Positions 33,022-44,889 of a stretch of 64,000 bases of DNA are shown here, in pieces. The notes under the pieces are model-generated. The model had not been told where the DNA came from. It saw only the letters and a list, made by a program, of their open reading frames with translations, and did no database searches. Origin of the DNA: Rhyacophila brunnea (lineage: Eukaryota; Arthropoda; Insecta; Trichoptera; Rhyacophilidae). Where the stretch lies: positions 744,001 through 808,000 of the forward strand of contig JAGYXB010002029.1 of the NCBI GenBank assembly GCA_022495005.1, written 5' to 3'. The first letter of the stretch is position 1; each line of letters begins with the position of its first letter. The position numbers and the translations under genes are program-made.

Positions 33022-33714
33022 CAGTAGCGAATGGTGTCTGTTGAAGGTTGGTAGGCCGTGCTAGGTAACTGTAAAAAAGTCCTAAGACAACCATATTTAA
33101 AGGAATCGAATTTAAATATTATTCATCTTCAGTATTTTACTGAACAAAGAATGGGTATTATATTTCACCTTTTTATTATAGATTTTTCACGTAAAAAGAC
33201 AACCGGCACAAAAAACCGCGATTCGAACTCGGGCCAAATAATTCTAGATACTATCTCGATAGTTTAGTCTTAACCAAGTCACCATTTGGTATCGAATCCA
33301 GCACGCGAAAATTAATGGATATTTACAAAAATTACATCACTGTAAACATGTTAGGCAAAATTACCTACAACCTCAGGACACGTGATTGTATAACACTGGT
33401 TTTGACTTGTGCGTGTTTTTTACAGTACGTGTGCAATTGTATGTATGTGTTGTACGCGTGAAATGTTCCAAATTAGTTCAGCAGTCTTTCTTTGATTGTG
33501 TTAGTGTCTTAGCTAAGTGTCAGTCTGGATAGGCAAGCGGACAATCAATTTATAATACATAATAATATTATCTACCTGCAAACAGATGTTATTGGCAAAT
33601 TATATTATTTGAGTAGGTAGAAGATAAAATAAAGCAATTAAAAATTTCTTGAGAGTTTAGGGTTTAAAAATGCTTAAATTTAAATAATAGCCCAGTATGT
33701 AGTCTTAGCCACTG
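33022..33714. mobile_element. hAT-like MITE carrying a tRNA-like module, copy 1
   Basis: Ends CAGTAGCGAATGGTGTCTGT and ...TAGTCTTAGCCACTG, with duplications GCCTATTG (33014-33021) and GCTTATTG (33715-33722), 7 of 8 matching. The minus strand at about 33300-33210 reads a tRNA-like segment: GGTGACTTGGTTAAGACTAA (A box) and GAGTTCGAATCGCGG (B box). The same module lies at the same place in 36901-37489. Confidence 0.8.
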
Positions 33715-33722
33715 GCTTATTG

Positions 33723-36700
33723 CTATGAGATAAATCTGGAATGTTGAATAACAGCTAAGTTCGAACGGTCAGTAGGTACTATCAATTAAAACCAGCAAAT
33801 AATTGCATTACTTCCACCGGCTGGATGCTGAATAATCTATGACGAGCTGGCTCAAGTAATCAGACTGCTAAATAAATTATAAGGTCCGTAATGTTATTTA
33901 TTAGTTCGCAAAGTCGCCGGCTGAATTCTTGAAAAAGTTCATGAATATTGAATACGCGCGGCGCGTATGAAAATTGCAAATGTCAAGTGACAGATGGACG
34001 CGTAGAAAGGCGGCGGCGGGTGGGATTGGGGGGGGGCGTCAGGTTAGGGGTGGTGTGTGGCGCTCGCGGTATGGGCCCCCACTTGTCGCTGTGACGAATA
34101 GATACGGTTGAAACGGGGAATATTGTATCTGTCAGTGGAGTCGAGATGTACAAGGGTATCTTTTAAATGGATATACATACTTACCTACCTACAGGTATCA
34201 CTGTCAACAGATGTAAGAATGGTTCAATAACCTGTTAAATGTGTGCTTCCACGAGTCTGCGAATTCCCGTATCGGGAAGACAATAATTGGGGTGCTGAGG
34301 ATTTGACAATATCTTGACATACATATATTTTTAGGTAGAACAGAAACATTAACTATTGTGTATTAAAAGTGATGGGTAAATGTTTTATTATTGCAGAAAT
34401 GGCAGAAAACCTACCAGGTCACTACCTACTATATGTGTGGCCCGATTGGTCATCCTTCTAACTCTAACTCTAACTGTAACACATTAATAAATGAAAAGTA
34501 ATATCAATAATTTCTTACTTAGTACACGAATAATGGATCATTTTTGTAAACCAAACATCATTTACAGAATGCTGAAAACGGTTACGTAGACCTTTCAGTC
34601 CTCAACACGTCTATTGTAATTTGTACTGGATAAGAAACAATGAGGTTACATATTATTATATTAATCACAATTCCAGCCCTTTTAAATTATTTAGTGAGTG
34701 TTGTGATCATCCATATCGACAGCGTCTTGATTCCACTTGAATGTTGAAAAACCCTCAGTAGCTCTTCCATTTCTGCCGACATACTTAATATGGGGATGTG
34801 ACTAGCGTCCTGCGATTGGCCACGCAGGCAATTTGGGATTTTTTAGACCTGGCTGAAAGTGCTTGGCGGTATAATCACCTTGACTGGTTAATAATTGTGA
34901 ACTCCAACGGTTTGGAGCCTTGGTCCAGACTGACTCCAGAGTCAGTCTAGTTATCTCCGTACGCCACGTTGGGAAAGAATGTTATGTTTATTTATTATAC
35001 CTTTGGTGGATGTGAACCATCGCTTCTGTCAGGTTCGCAGGACAGCGACCAGCCACCGAGTGCACCTGCCCGCCCATTGAGATCGAGTCCCATCTTTCGG
35101 GTCTAGGACAATTCGAATTCGAAAATAAATGGGCGTTTCTGAATTATAGGTAGGTACTTTTAAAATAATATATTTAATACTTATATAATTATTATATTAT
35201 TTGAGACTTTGTGGGAATTTAAATATGCACATGTAAATAATCATTTAATTGTGCACATGTTTAAGTTCCAATGAGAAGAGAATTCTTTTATTTTTATACG
35301 AAGCGTCAGGCAGAATAATTACTCAATCCGCAATAAAAAAACATGTTAGAGCAAAATCAAAATTACTAAGTAGTAGATAGAAACTTATTAAACTTCCTCG
35401 ACTATTTTCTCGTACCTACCTCGTATCGTATTCTCGTATCAAATCGTAACGAACGTCTAGGTATTTATTTCATTAATGAACATTATTTCATTCAAAAGTG
35501 CGGTGCCCAATTCTCCTGGCGTCCAGTTGTCACAGTGCCATTCTTTCCACCTACAAGGGTGTCCTAAATCAGTGGCATCTGCTAATTTTTTAATCCCGCC
35601 CCCTCCCGCTGCCTTAAAAAATCAACAATAAATTATTACTTAGGGATATTTTTTCGAAATGGACCCACTATCATTTTCTGTGTGGGCGTCTGAATATAAA
35701 TAATATAATATTTTTAAAACCAGCTACCTAGGTGCTATTCAAAACAATTTTTAATATGGAGGTCGCTAACTGGTGCAACAATGGGGTCTCTAATTTATTT
35801 TGACCATGTTTCATCGCGTTTCGTGCCTATTTAAATTTCATGAAATTGTTATTTTTTCAAACTGCTTGCGACACACACTTTGAATACCAGTGCTTTAAGC
35901 TACCGATCTGCGTATGAATCATGCGAATTAATCCTAACAGCTACGTTTCAGAATCATTTAATTTATAATGACCGTAGCATTCTTAAATCTTGTGTAGATA
36001 ATATATTCAATATTGAAGAGAAAATAGGTATGTACTGCATCTTATATTATATCGTTAGGGATATTCAATCAAAATTTTCTATAAACATTTCTTTTGAAAA
36101 GTAAGAAAATCCAATTGAAATAATCGTTTTTTTTCTAATTCTATAAAGACCTCTTTTTTTACCCTTTAATTTTTTAAACAGGTAAATCAGTATGAAAGAA
36201 AAATGAAATGAAATTCTATTAATGAGTATTATTTAAAAAATTGATAAGGTAAAGAATCGCCATTTTGCTTTAAATCTTTTTGTAGAATCGAATTTTTATT
36301 ACTTGAATCGATTTTAATAAATCATTTCTAGTTCGCGTTAGAATTTCTATGAGTGTTTTGATCATCACAAACGTGTGATTTCTTCTTTGAATTGCTTGTG
36401 AATTAAGTATGTTAATAACCTACCTACCGACAAACTCTCCTACAATATGCTATCTATGGTCAAATTAGCCTTCATATTTTAATTTTAAATCGTTCTCCCG
36501 AAAAATTAAAAAACTTTCGGCCGTTAGTTGAATTAGCTTAATAAACATAGTCGGCCCACTATTATTTCCATCCAGCCCGGCCGGGTCTGGATCTCTAACA
36601 GGGGACTCATAAATAATTTATTTAAATTGTCACTGCTTTGGCCCTGGAGGTGTTAGTTACCTGCCGACGTACCTTTAAACCTTTAATTAACTAAATTTCA

Positions 36701-36892
36701 AAACTCTGTTTCATTCATTTCGTGTCGAGGCGACTTCATGAATGTTCAATGCGGGGTACTGGACCCATAGGCCTGCGTCTCTCGGTGAATTACTTCGCCA
36801 AAAAGTAAACACGAATAGTGTGAGGAAGAAAATCTAGCTGGATAATAATATATTTACATGATAATCCGCTTCTAAATTAAGTAAAACTAACA
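33723..36892. other. Long intergenic stretch with G+C-rich patches, no gene supported
   Basis: A G+C-rich patch (about 33950-34090) contains a CGGCGGCGGG word and a nine-base G run. Moderate-G+C patches lie at about 34980-35110 and 36530-36800. The ORF at 35880-36104 has no recognisable domain. The patches may be regulatory or conserved noncoding sequence. Confidence 0.4.
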
Positions 36893-36900
36893 CTACGTTC

Positions 36901-37489
36901 CAGTAACGAAGGGTGCCTGTTGAAGGTAGGTAGGCTGTGATAGCTAACTGAAAGAAATACCTAAGACAGTTATTATATTTACAAGACTTTAATTTAAATT
37001 GTGTTCTTCAGTAGTTTACTGAACAAAAAAATAGTAGATAGGTACATTTTATCTTTTTATAATATACCTATATTTTATGAAGAAAGACAACAGGTACTAA
37101 AATAGATATACATAAGTAATGCCCAACTGCGATTCAAACTCGGTCTAGAAAATTCTAGGTACTGTCTCGGTGGTACAGCGTTTTGTCGAAGGGACAGTTT
37201 CGCATCTGAGTCCAGATCGAAAAAAATGAATATACATTATAAAGATTGCAACTCTGGTTTTTTGACATCGTATGGGTGTGTTTTTTTTTTACAATAGGTA
37301 CGTGTTTAAACGCTTGTATGTGTTGTATGCGTGAAATGTACTAAATTAGTTTAAACCTTTTTTAAATTGTGTTATATATAACTCGTTACATATAAGTGAA
37401 ATTGCTACGCGCTTGCCGTTGGCAATTAAATATTTTTTATTAAGAAGGTAGGCTTTAAATAATCGCATATTAAGGAGTCTTCGCCACTG
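36901..37489. mobile_element. hAT-like MITE carrying a tRNA-like module, copy 2
   Basis: Ends CAGTAACGAAGGGTGCCTGT and ...GGAGTCTTCGCCACTG, with duplications CTACGTTC (36893-36900) and CTACGTTG (37490-37497), 7 of 8 matching. The minus-strand tRNA-like module (B-box-like GAGTTTGAATCGCAG near 37145-37130) sits as in the 33-kb copy. Length 589 bp. Confidence 0.85.
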
Positions 37490-37497
37490 CTACGTTG

Positions 37498-38601
37498 TGT
37501 TTCTGTAGTGTTTTTACAATATACTTATATATTATTTAATTAATTTATTTAAATATTGTGATCATTTCATGGTCCACTGCTGGATGAATGACTCTCCATA
37601 TTGCCTCCACTCTTCTTGGTCCGTCGTCTTTTGTTGGCACGTCATCAAGAGCACACATATCGTCTGATGGTCGAAAAGGAAGAATTTAGGGTACATATCT
37701 TTGAGGTGTATAATACATTCTATGTACCATGGCAAATGTTTCGCAATTACTACAAAATCTAGTCAATTGCAAACTTTAATTAAAATAATATATTGTTATA
37801 TATACGTAACACTTTAATTACATGTGTGCGTGTTGACAAAATAATAATTTGAAAATAAGACGTACCTACCCATGGATATATTCTCACGTACTTAAATAGG
37901 GCTGTATTCTCAATTTTAAAACGACGATGTTTACAATAATAGTTTTAGGTTATTAGTATGTTGTGTATTAACTGAACGTGATCATGAAATGTGAATTCCC
38001 AGGATGAGAATTCTTCATTATTGATCGTTAAACGACACCCGGGCGGTTAAGCTTACATATTTGTGCAATTACTTCTTTTGGCAGCTTTTTCCTTGCGTAC
38101 TTTTTTTCCTATTTATGCATCGTGTGATATCACAATGTGAAGTTCTCAAGTAACTTCGTCAGTCGTAAATAATGAAATTCGGACATTTCGTTTATTTTGA
38201 TGGAGTTATTGTATAATATTATTTCGCCTCTGATTTGCGAAGATTTCCACGAAATCGTCTTTTCATCAGCAATAATGCCTAATTGGTAAAATAATAAGTA
38301 TTGACTCGATGCCCTTGCTGGCCATTTCAGTAATTCTCCTCGAACTCATTTGGCAGAAGTAAGGTAAAGTTTTTCATGCCATATCTAATAAGTATTTATA
38401 TTCCCATTGGTAACCGGTAGGTACCTATTGATAATTATTGATTATTTTACATAGGTAAAGTTAATGTGTATATTTAGTGTTTTTTTTGTATATTATAATA
38501 AATCTATTTGAATTATGGAGTTGTCGAGTAACGATACACAATTAAAAATTGTATCGTAGAACCACGTAATTTTAAATAATAACATTATTGAAGAAAAATA
38601 G
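37498..38601. other. A+T-rich stretch, no gene seen
   Basis: GTCCACTGCTGGATGAATGA at about 37570 resembles the 3' end of RTE-type elements seen at 59.5 kb, but too little is present to call. Confidence 0.4.
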
Positions 38602-38760
38602 CCTCGCAGGCGACTTTTTTTTACTATTAGAGAGAATTTTATTTGTGATGTGTGTTTATATCACTTATCTGGTCGACTCGCCACGCCGGGCCCTTGCTGA
38701 GCCCGGGCCCCCAGGCTAGAGCCCTGTCAACCCCCCCTTTGTGGGGGCCATGATGACAAT
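38602..38760 (+). repeat. hAT-derived fragment
   Basis: GCAGGCGACTTTTTTTTACTATTA matches the interior of the hAT MITE at 18805-18830 (split words: GCAGGCGACTTTTTTT and ACTATTA). A G+C-rich block with GGGCCCCCAGGCTAGAGCCC-like sequence follows, as in right ends of hAT elements. Limits are approximate. Confidence 0.35.
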
Positions 38761-39308
38761 ACATGTATACGTATCGTCACTCACAATCGATAAATAAAAT
38801 TATAGGATCTTCACACCAATACAGTGACAAAATGGAAAGGCTACACGATTTAAATTTCATACATTCATTCGCCTGAAAGTAGTGTATAATAATATTGTAT
38901 GTGGTCGACACATAATATGCGGTATTTCGAGGTAGACATGAGTAATCTTTCCACCCCCTCTCACTACATGCGAATCTCATATGTGTAAGTAGGTGCGCTG
39001 TGTGTCAAAGAAAGAACCACAATATATGAACATACGTCTGCTTTTCTACAAGATTTTACTCAGAATATATAAAAAAGCATAGGTAGGTAGGTTGTGTAAA
39101 TACTTGACATTTTGAATGTCTCGACTTTCACTAATGTCATGAAATATTGTTTATTGCGAGAGTTTATCCTTACTGATTGTACTGTCAAAATATATCCGTG
39201 GTTTTTAAGCGCAGGACCAGGAAACTATTTCGTGTGCAAAAATGATATTTCTCATTATAGGTACGACATTCAAACTTTAATAATTATTACCCGAATCTCT
39301 TATCATTA
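38761..39308. other. A+T-rich stretch, no gene seen
   Basis: Short opposed ORFs only. Confidence 0.4.
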
Positions 39309-40518
39309 GGCGGCCATAGACGGACAGTTTTCGTAGCAGTTTGAACATGGCACAGACAATAACTGTTCAATAACTGTACGTTAGTGGACACACCACAGAT
39401 CAGTTTAACTACCCCATTTAAATCTGTCGAACTGTCAACAGACGTGCCCATATACGTACAGTTATTGTCCGTGGCAGAGCAAGTGTCAAAAACTATGGAG
39501 GTTATGTTCGCGAAGATAATACACAGGGGTATTGTTTAAATTAGTTTTAGGTAGGGACTTGAACGATAATACACGAATAATTTAACTTTGAATTTATTAT
39601 GGTTATAATTGTTTTTATTAGAAACAAATTGACATAAATACACACCTATGACGTTGGTAAAATAAATCATGATTTCGCTAGTGGATTGTGTATTTTATCG
39701 ATTCACCGAAACAATATTATACACATTCGTGTAAATATAAAATATAATCTTTTCTTTTGAATAAATTATTCCCTTTAATGGACAGTATTAATTAAGTAAG
39801 AAAACGGTAATATTTATAAAGGTATTGATTTTATATACAATAAGCCACAAAATTATATTTACATCAATCATCAGTATAATAATTAATTACTATGATATTA
39901 TTAAAATATATACTTAAATTTTATTTAGATTTAGCGACATTGTCATTCACAATTAGGTATATTAATTTATGTTGTGAACGTCTTAAATTAATAATTTGTA
40001 ATATTCACTACATACAATAAATAAAATTTGAATACTGAGTTATTAGTCTATATTTTCACAATAACTTAATATTTATAATGCTCTCTAAAATTTTAACATT
40101 TATATTATATTGTATAAAATAATATGTTTACATAAATAACTATTACTTTGTTTTACTCTCGTAAAAATAAATAAAATATAATATTTGCGATCTCCGCGTA
40201 CATAATATTATTATATTTTTAATAATAAATGAATTTGTATTTTATAACAAGCAACACCAGCCGTAGTTGTATCGCGCGGTATATTCTACTTTACGTTACC
40301 GACATCTAATGTCACTCGAGAACTTTCGGCTAGTTGAAATTCCAACAGTTTTACAAAAACACGGGAGTGGGGGGTCGCTGGCAGTTTGAACATGGCACAC
40401 ATCTGAAAGGTCGAAAAGTGTCCGTCTATGGGCGCAGCAGATTATCTACCAAAGATAACTGTATGGTTATTAACTGGCATGTTCAACCTGTTACGAGAAC
40501 TGTCCGTCTGTGGCCGGC
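39309..40518. mobile_element. MITE with 35-bp TIRs and an extremely A+T-rich core
   Basis: The left end reads GGCGGCCATAGACGGACAGT then TTTCGTAGCAGTTTGAACATG; the right end complemented reads GCCGGCCACAGACGGACAGT then TCTCGTAACAGGTTGAACATG. A second inner set of ACGTACAGTTATTGTCCG-like words lies near 39450-39475. The core (about 39540-40260) is almost entirely A and T. The duplication was not resolved. No coding capacity. Confidence 0.7.
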
Positions 40519-40524
40519 AATTCG

Positions 40525-40728
40525 CACCCACGATGGCCGAGCGGCAACATGTCGGATTATAAAGTGGTAGGTCTCGGTTTTCAATCCCGGATCTGGCAAA
40601 TTCACATTTTTTTTCAATGTAGGGTTAGACCCAGAGGATGCGACCTAATAGGTTGAGCAAGTGGTTAACATCAATTTATCGTAAAAATAAAGACAACTGT
40701 TAATACAGCCTCCAATGTGTGGATGCTT
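40525..40728 (+). repeat. tRNA-derived SINE, family B, copy 2 (3'-truncated)
   Basis: It starts CACCCACGATGGCCGAGCGG, has the body words GACCTAATAGGTTGAGCAAG and CTGTTAATACAG, and ends before the GGATCGGACATGGTCGG tail. It lies seven bases from the end of the preceding MITE. Confidence 0.75.
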
Positions 40729-40886
40729 ATAAAATTTGCTCCGCTTGGGATCAAATAATATGGTGATTTATGCTTTTACGCATGCGGCCCAAAATGACAT
40801 TTAGTCTTTTCCCTTTTACACAACGCGGCCCGTGAACAAGTCGAAAATGGATAATTTGCCCAAATGAGTAATGTTGTGCACCACTG
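40729..40886 (-). mobile_element. hAT element, one end only
   Basis: The complement of the right boundary reads CAGTGGTGCACAACATTACT, followed by CGGGCCGCG-type words, the usual form of a hAT terminus. The partner end was not found. Confidence 0.45.
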
Positions 40887-41059
40887 GTTTAGATTGAAAG
40901 AATCCAAAAATCTTAGCAACACGGTAGGTATGACTACTCGAATGAAGCTGGCTGCCTCCATGGTTTCACTGCATATTGAATAGAAAGATATATTATACCT
41001 ATACCTCACTGCGGTAAATGCATCCAAAGTAAATTACCATTTCTCTCCTAAGCGAATAA

Positions 41060-41265
41060 TGGGTTTCAACAGGGTGAAACTTACCGATTCATTATTACGA
41101 GGAATAGTTGTAAACCTTTCGCTCAATCCATTTTGGTCCTTGCACAGGATTAACCGCACATTAAAAACATGTTTTTTTGCGCAGCAGCACGATCGAACCC
41201 GTGACCTACGGGTTTCATTGACGGCCGCTCTATCGACTCAGCTACCGTGGGTATCTATCGGTGGG
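41060..41265 (-). repeat. tRNA-derived SINE, family C
   Basis: On the minus strand: CCCACGGTAGCTGAGTCGAT then AGAGCGGCCG (A-box region) and CACGGGTTCGATCGTG (B box). This is a good tRNA-like head and differs from families A and B. A possible relative with GTGGCCGAGTAGGTAGAGC lies at 53.6 kb (+). Confidence 0.6.
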
Positions 41266-41323
41266 TATATTATATTAAGTAGGTAGTTGAAAAAATAATA
41301 AAGATACACTAATTCGCGTTAAG

Positions 41324-41704
41324 AGCGTACATTAGTGAAACAGCAAATAATTTTCAACACTGTGTGGAACGAAATTTCGGCCGCGTTGAGGCGCGTTGCC
41401 ATTCAGAGAGGATAGTCGACCTGTTCGAACGTCAATTTCTTTTGAGATGGAGTCAGATGAATATATTCTTAAATCGTGTAAAGATGACTTAAAAACGTTA
41501 CGCATGTACTTGAAAAAGGAAACATGTCAATGAATATACTATTATTATTACGAATATAATAATAAACATAACATAAAAAGGACGCATGTTGAATTTTTAT
41601 GACAAATTATATTTAGTTCGGTTCGCGCCATTTGCACCCGCGACCCGCAATCCGCGCATCGCCTAGTCACGATCTTTTTCAGACCATGCCTCAGCTGAGG
41701 TATA
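41324..41704 (+). mobile_element. MITE family M1, copy
   Basis: It begins GCGTACATTAGTGAAACAGC, carries the family core (TCGTGTAAAGATGACTT, CATGTCAATGAATATACTAT) and ends GACCATGCCTCAGCTGAGGT then ATAGCC. It is close to full length. Confidence 0.75.
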
Positions 41705-41854
41705 GCCTTAATGTCTTTGACTTATTTTGCTTGCATGTCCACAGTAATACTGATATTTTGTATGTAAGACAGTGTCCATCATTACCAATACTATGATGAT
41801 GCATAAGGGGTACTAGAATGAGTCCCCATTTTACCACAGATTCAACATACATAA

Positions 41855-42243
41855 CGATTGCATAAAGGAAAAAAGCGTAACCCTCAATTTTTTTTTCAAA
41901 ATTGGTTTTATTGCACAATAAGTTCGTCCACGACTAAATACACAAAGTGTCCAAAGGATGTCAGCTGCAAAAAATGCTGATTTATTATGTAAATTTAGCT
42001 ATTTGAAAAAAAAGAAGGAAATGTCGTGGGAAAAACGACTTAACCAATCTTGGTTGATAATATCAGATTAGGAATATCAAAACCAATTATTTTTTATATT
42101 TAATTTTATTAATTATTGTCATCCACTTCAAAGTTACGTCTACTTTGTATTTTAACATTCACCGAAAACCATAACAAAAACATTTTTGTGCCTCCTGTAA
42201 AACTTGATTTGTGTGGATTACACCCTTTTCCATTCTAAAGTCG
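41855..42243. mobile_element. 389-bp MITE with ATAA/ATAT flanks (family M2)
   Basis: The left TIR CGATTGCATAAAGGAAAAAA then GCGTAACCC pairs with the right end, complemented CGACTTTAGAATGGAAAAGG then GTGTAATCC. The flanks are ATAA (41851-41854) and ATAT (42244-42247). Homologous sequence lies in opposite orientation at 46626-46882, including ACCGAAAACCATAACAAAAA. Confidence 0.7.
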
Positions 42244-42413
42244 ATATTGTATGCCTTCTCCGAAGAAGTTTCAGTCATACGCCAGGCTGAACCGGAGGAT
42301 GTTGCGTGGATGCCGTATCTGTTCTACTGTGACTTTTTATATGAATAGTTTTTTGGTATTAATGTTTTCTTTTTATTTTTACCAATATTCTATTATATAG
42401 CATCCAACATTAT

Positions 42414-43107
42414 AATTCAATTCAATTCAATTCAATTCAATTTAAATTTATTTTACATATTGTGGACATTACAAATTATAAGTTTAAGACGTTCACAACA
42501 TGACATTTAGAAACAAATAAATATTATTAAAAAAGTATTATGTAATATTGTAATTATGCAATATTAAGTTATTCTATAGTATAAATGTGTAAATACAAAA
42601 AATATGAAGTATATAGGTACAAGGAAGTACACCGGATGAGTTAAGCAGACCCTATTTTAAGAATTTATAAAATAACGTCCACCTATACTCATTCTCACGT
42701 AGATGGAATATATCAACATCCGAAGCAATTTGGTTGAACAGAGTTATTGCTCTACCAATTGGCATCACCAATGGCAGGTTAGTTCTGCTCCTCGGGAGAA
42801 CAAACAACTGATGCTCCCGATTTCTAAGATAGTTATCAGGGACACACAAGTCAATATTACCAAGAATGGCAGAGTTCTCATTCACACCACGTATTAGTCG
42901 AAAAAAATACGTGGCCAAATATTGATATCTTCTAGCACTTAAACTACAGTATGTTAGCATACCTAAGAGAAAGTCAGTTGGATAAAGCCACGGATAGTAT
43001 CCATATAACCTCAAATAAAGGAGTCTCAAAAATTTCTTTTGAACTCGCTCCACCATAAGGTCATATTTCAACTGATGCGGGGCCCAAACAATCGACCCAC
43101 AAAACAC
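42414..43107 (-). pseudogene. Jockey-like retrotransposon 3' fragment with (AATTG)n tail
   Basis: The minus-strand ORF (43107 to 42652, 151 codons) matches the post-RT C-terminus of jockey-type LINEs: GSIVWAPHQLKYDLMVERVQ then KKFLRLL, a Y-rich YPWLYPTDFLLGMLTYCSL then SARR segment, and DLCVPDNYLRNREHQLFVLP. It is followed by a 3' UTR ending in a (TTGAA)n run (42414-42440 on the plus strand as TTCAA units), the simple-repeat tail usual for such insertions. It is 5'-truncated inside ORF2: the catalytic RT motifs are absent. The open reading frame is intact over its length, suggesting a fairly recent insertion. Confidence 0.8.
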
Positions 43108-43468
43108 TAAATATACACATTAACTTTACCGCGCACGCCGTACACGATTTGGAAAACTCTACTGTAGAGCGTCACACTGCCTTTATCTTTAGCGATAGGT
43201 AGGGGGGCCGCCAAAAATCCTAGCCTGGGGGTCCGCTTCAGGATGTAGGACCCATGATTGTCACTCACACAGTTTCACCGCGATTACTTGTGTGATTCTA
43301 CTTTAGTTTCAGTATATAGTGATAATATTTATGATACCAATCCAAAATACCAATAGGTATATCATGCGAAACGACCTGGGGACAAATTCCAACTAGTCCC
43401 CACTCTGATAGTGTGTATACATTAAAAAAAATAGTTATCACAGAAATACTGTTCTGTGGGTAATTTTG

Positions 43469-43852
43469 TTATTGCGAGTCATATTTGCTCATCTTATAAT
43501 CAGAAATACACATTAAAAAAGACCTCGAAGCTCTACGTGGCATCAAAACTAGATAGCCACAGTACATTAGCCAAATTATGACAGGACAAAAGTACAATAT
43601 TCCCCAAATCATCCATAAAAGATCAATGGAATATGTCGCAGAGGAAGATGCCGCATTTAGTTGTGTAAGAACATTAGTGATTGGTACGAGCGCAGCTCTC
43701 CGGGTAGCAGGTGACAAAGTAACGATCGGCCTGACGTTGGTCGATCTCCGATTGTCGATGACAGAATTAGAAAGATAATTGTATACCATTGTGGTCTCTC
43801 GTACCACAGGGCCATTGGACTTGAGGAAAATATAAAAAGCGTAAGTATACAT
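43469..43852 (-). CDS. Candidate host exon, one membrane segment (unrecognised)
   Basis: A minus-strand open frame with non-repetitive, coding-like sequence. A plausible acceptor (TATATTTTCCTCAAG) places an exon start at 43819 in the same frame (SNGPVVRETTMVYNYLSNSV...). It continues through NRRSTNVRPIVTLSPATRRA and TNVLTQLNAASSSATYSIDL to a hydrophobic helix (LLWMIWGILYFCPVIIWLMY). Possible GT donors follow near 43540 and 43513. The mix of a basic polar loop and one clear membrane segment would fit an exon of a multi-pass membrane protein, such as an insect chemoreceptor, but no family signature is present. Not assigned. Confidence 0.35.
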   Translation of the reverse strand: MYTYAFYIFLKSNGPVVRETTMVYNYLSNSVIDNRRSTNVRPIVTLSPATRRAALVPITNVLTQLNAASSSATYSIDLLWMIWGILYFCPVIIWLMYCGYLVLMPRRASRSFLMCISDYKMSKYDSQ

Positions 43853-44073
43853 TCATTGTAATATAATATGGCTTCATTGAGATTTTGAAGACATTCAAAT
43901 TAACCATTACCTCGGGACCTCGTCGTATCATTTGATTCGTAATGCATCACTCGCGGGTATACCGCAGGAGTGAAAGAAAGAGAAGATGTGAATCCCTGTT
44001 TTTTAAACTGAGGCGTAGTTCCACTTTCCGTCGCGCAGTAATCTTTTTGCAAACCAGGATATTAGTTTGACGA

Positions 44074-44280
44074 TTAGTGTAATGGGTGCCTAAAAGAAGA
44101 CCTAAACACGACAAACGGGGAAGTATTACTTTTTGATGGTGAAAGACGAATGTTGTTTAATTTGTAACGTCTTCGTGTTCTCAGCCGAATAATATGATAA
44201 CGTTTGTTCAAGTTCAAGAATGACAATGAAGTGTATGTTAGATTACAGGATTGTAGATCACAGCCTACTAAGTTGGACAT
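44074..44280 (-). CDS. Candidate upstream exon of the same putative gene
   Basis: This minus-strand frame (MSNLVGCDLQSCNLTYTSLS..., then LNLNKRYHIIRLRTRRRYKL and NNIRLSPSKSNTSPFVVF) lies about 250 bp upstream of the previous candidate in the minus direction. A helical LN.RY-type segment followed by a basic stretch would suit a cytoplasmic loop of a membrane receptor. No start or splice site can be fixed. It is included because it is non-repetitive, in the right orientation and adjacent. Confidence 0.25.
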   Translation of the reverse strand: MSNLVGCDLQSCNLTYTSLSFLNLNKRYHIIRLRTRRRYKLNNIRLSPSKSNTSPFVVFRSSFRHPLH

Positions 44281-44464
44281 GCCTGGTGTAGAAGTCAGTC
44301 GGAGAAAAGTCAGATATAGTTCAGATCAAACCTCCTTTTGAGATGCAAAGCTATCTGCAAGAGGAAGTACGTTCATTTTACCATATTGTTTTCAGTAGAT
44401 ACTTACTTCTTGAAACTAATCGTAGAATTTGCGTTTGGCAGATATATGTTATTTCACCTTCGTC

Positions 44465-44660
44465 GACCATACATGCCTTGCGGGGGCGAAAGCGGACGGG
44501 GGCAACAATGACGGATGGGTGTCGCGAAACGAATAATACTCAACGGGCTAGCGGGGAGGCGAGGGCAAAGTTCAAACGGGGTTTGGGTGGAGGGGCACCT
44601 GTCAAGTCGGCCTGTTTGGCATTAGGGGGTCCAGGTGCTGATAACTGTCGGCACTACTTC
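44465..44660. other. G+C-rich island
   Basis: A sharp composition change with CGGACGGGGGCAACAATGAC, GGGGAGGCGAGGGCAAAG and GGTGGAGGGGCACCTGTC. The ORF across it (44343-44672) does not look coding. It may belong to regulatory or untranslated sequence near the candidate exons. Confidence 0.4.
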
Positions 44661-44889
44661 AAAATTGATTAAATTATAAGTACCTATATGTAGATCCGTG
44701 CATGGATCCATATTATACACTTGCCATTTAAATTAATAAGTCAACGTACTATTTCTCACGTACTTACGTATCATTTTTAACCATCATTATGGGGTTACAA
44801 TCAGTAGGTAATATCCCATTTTATCAATTTAGCAACAAAATGGCCTACAATTTTGGGGTTATACCTACCTATTGAGTATGAAACGAATG

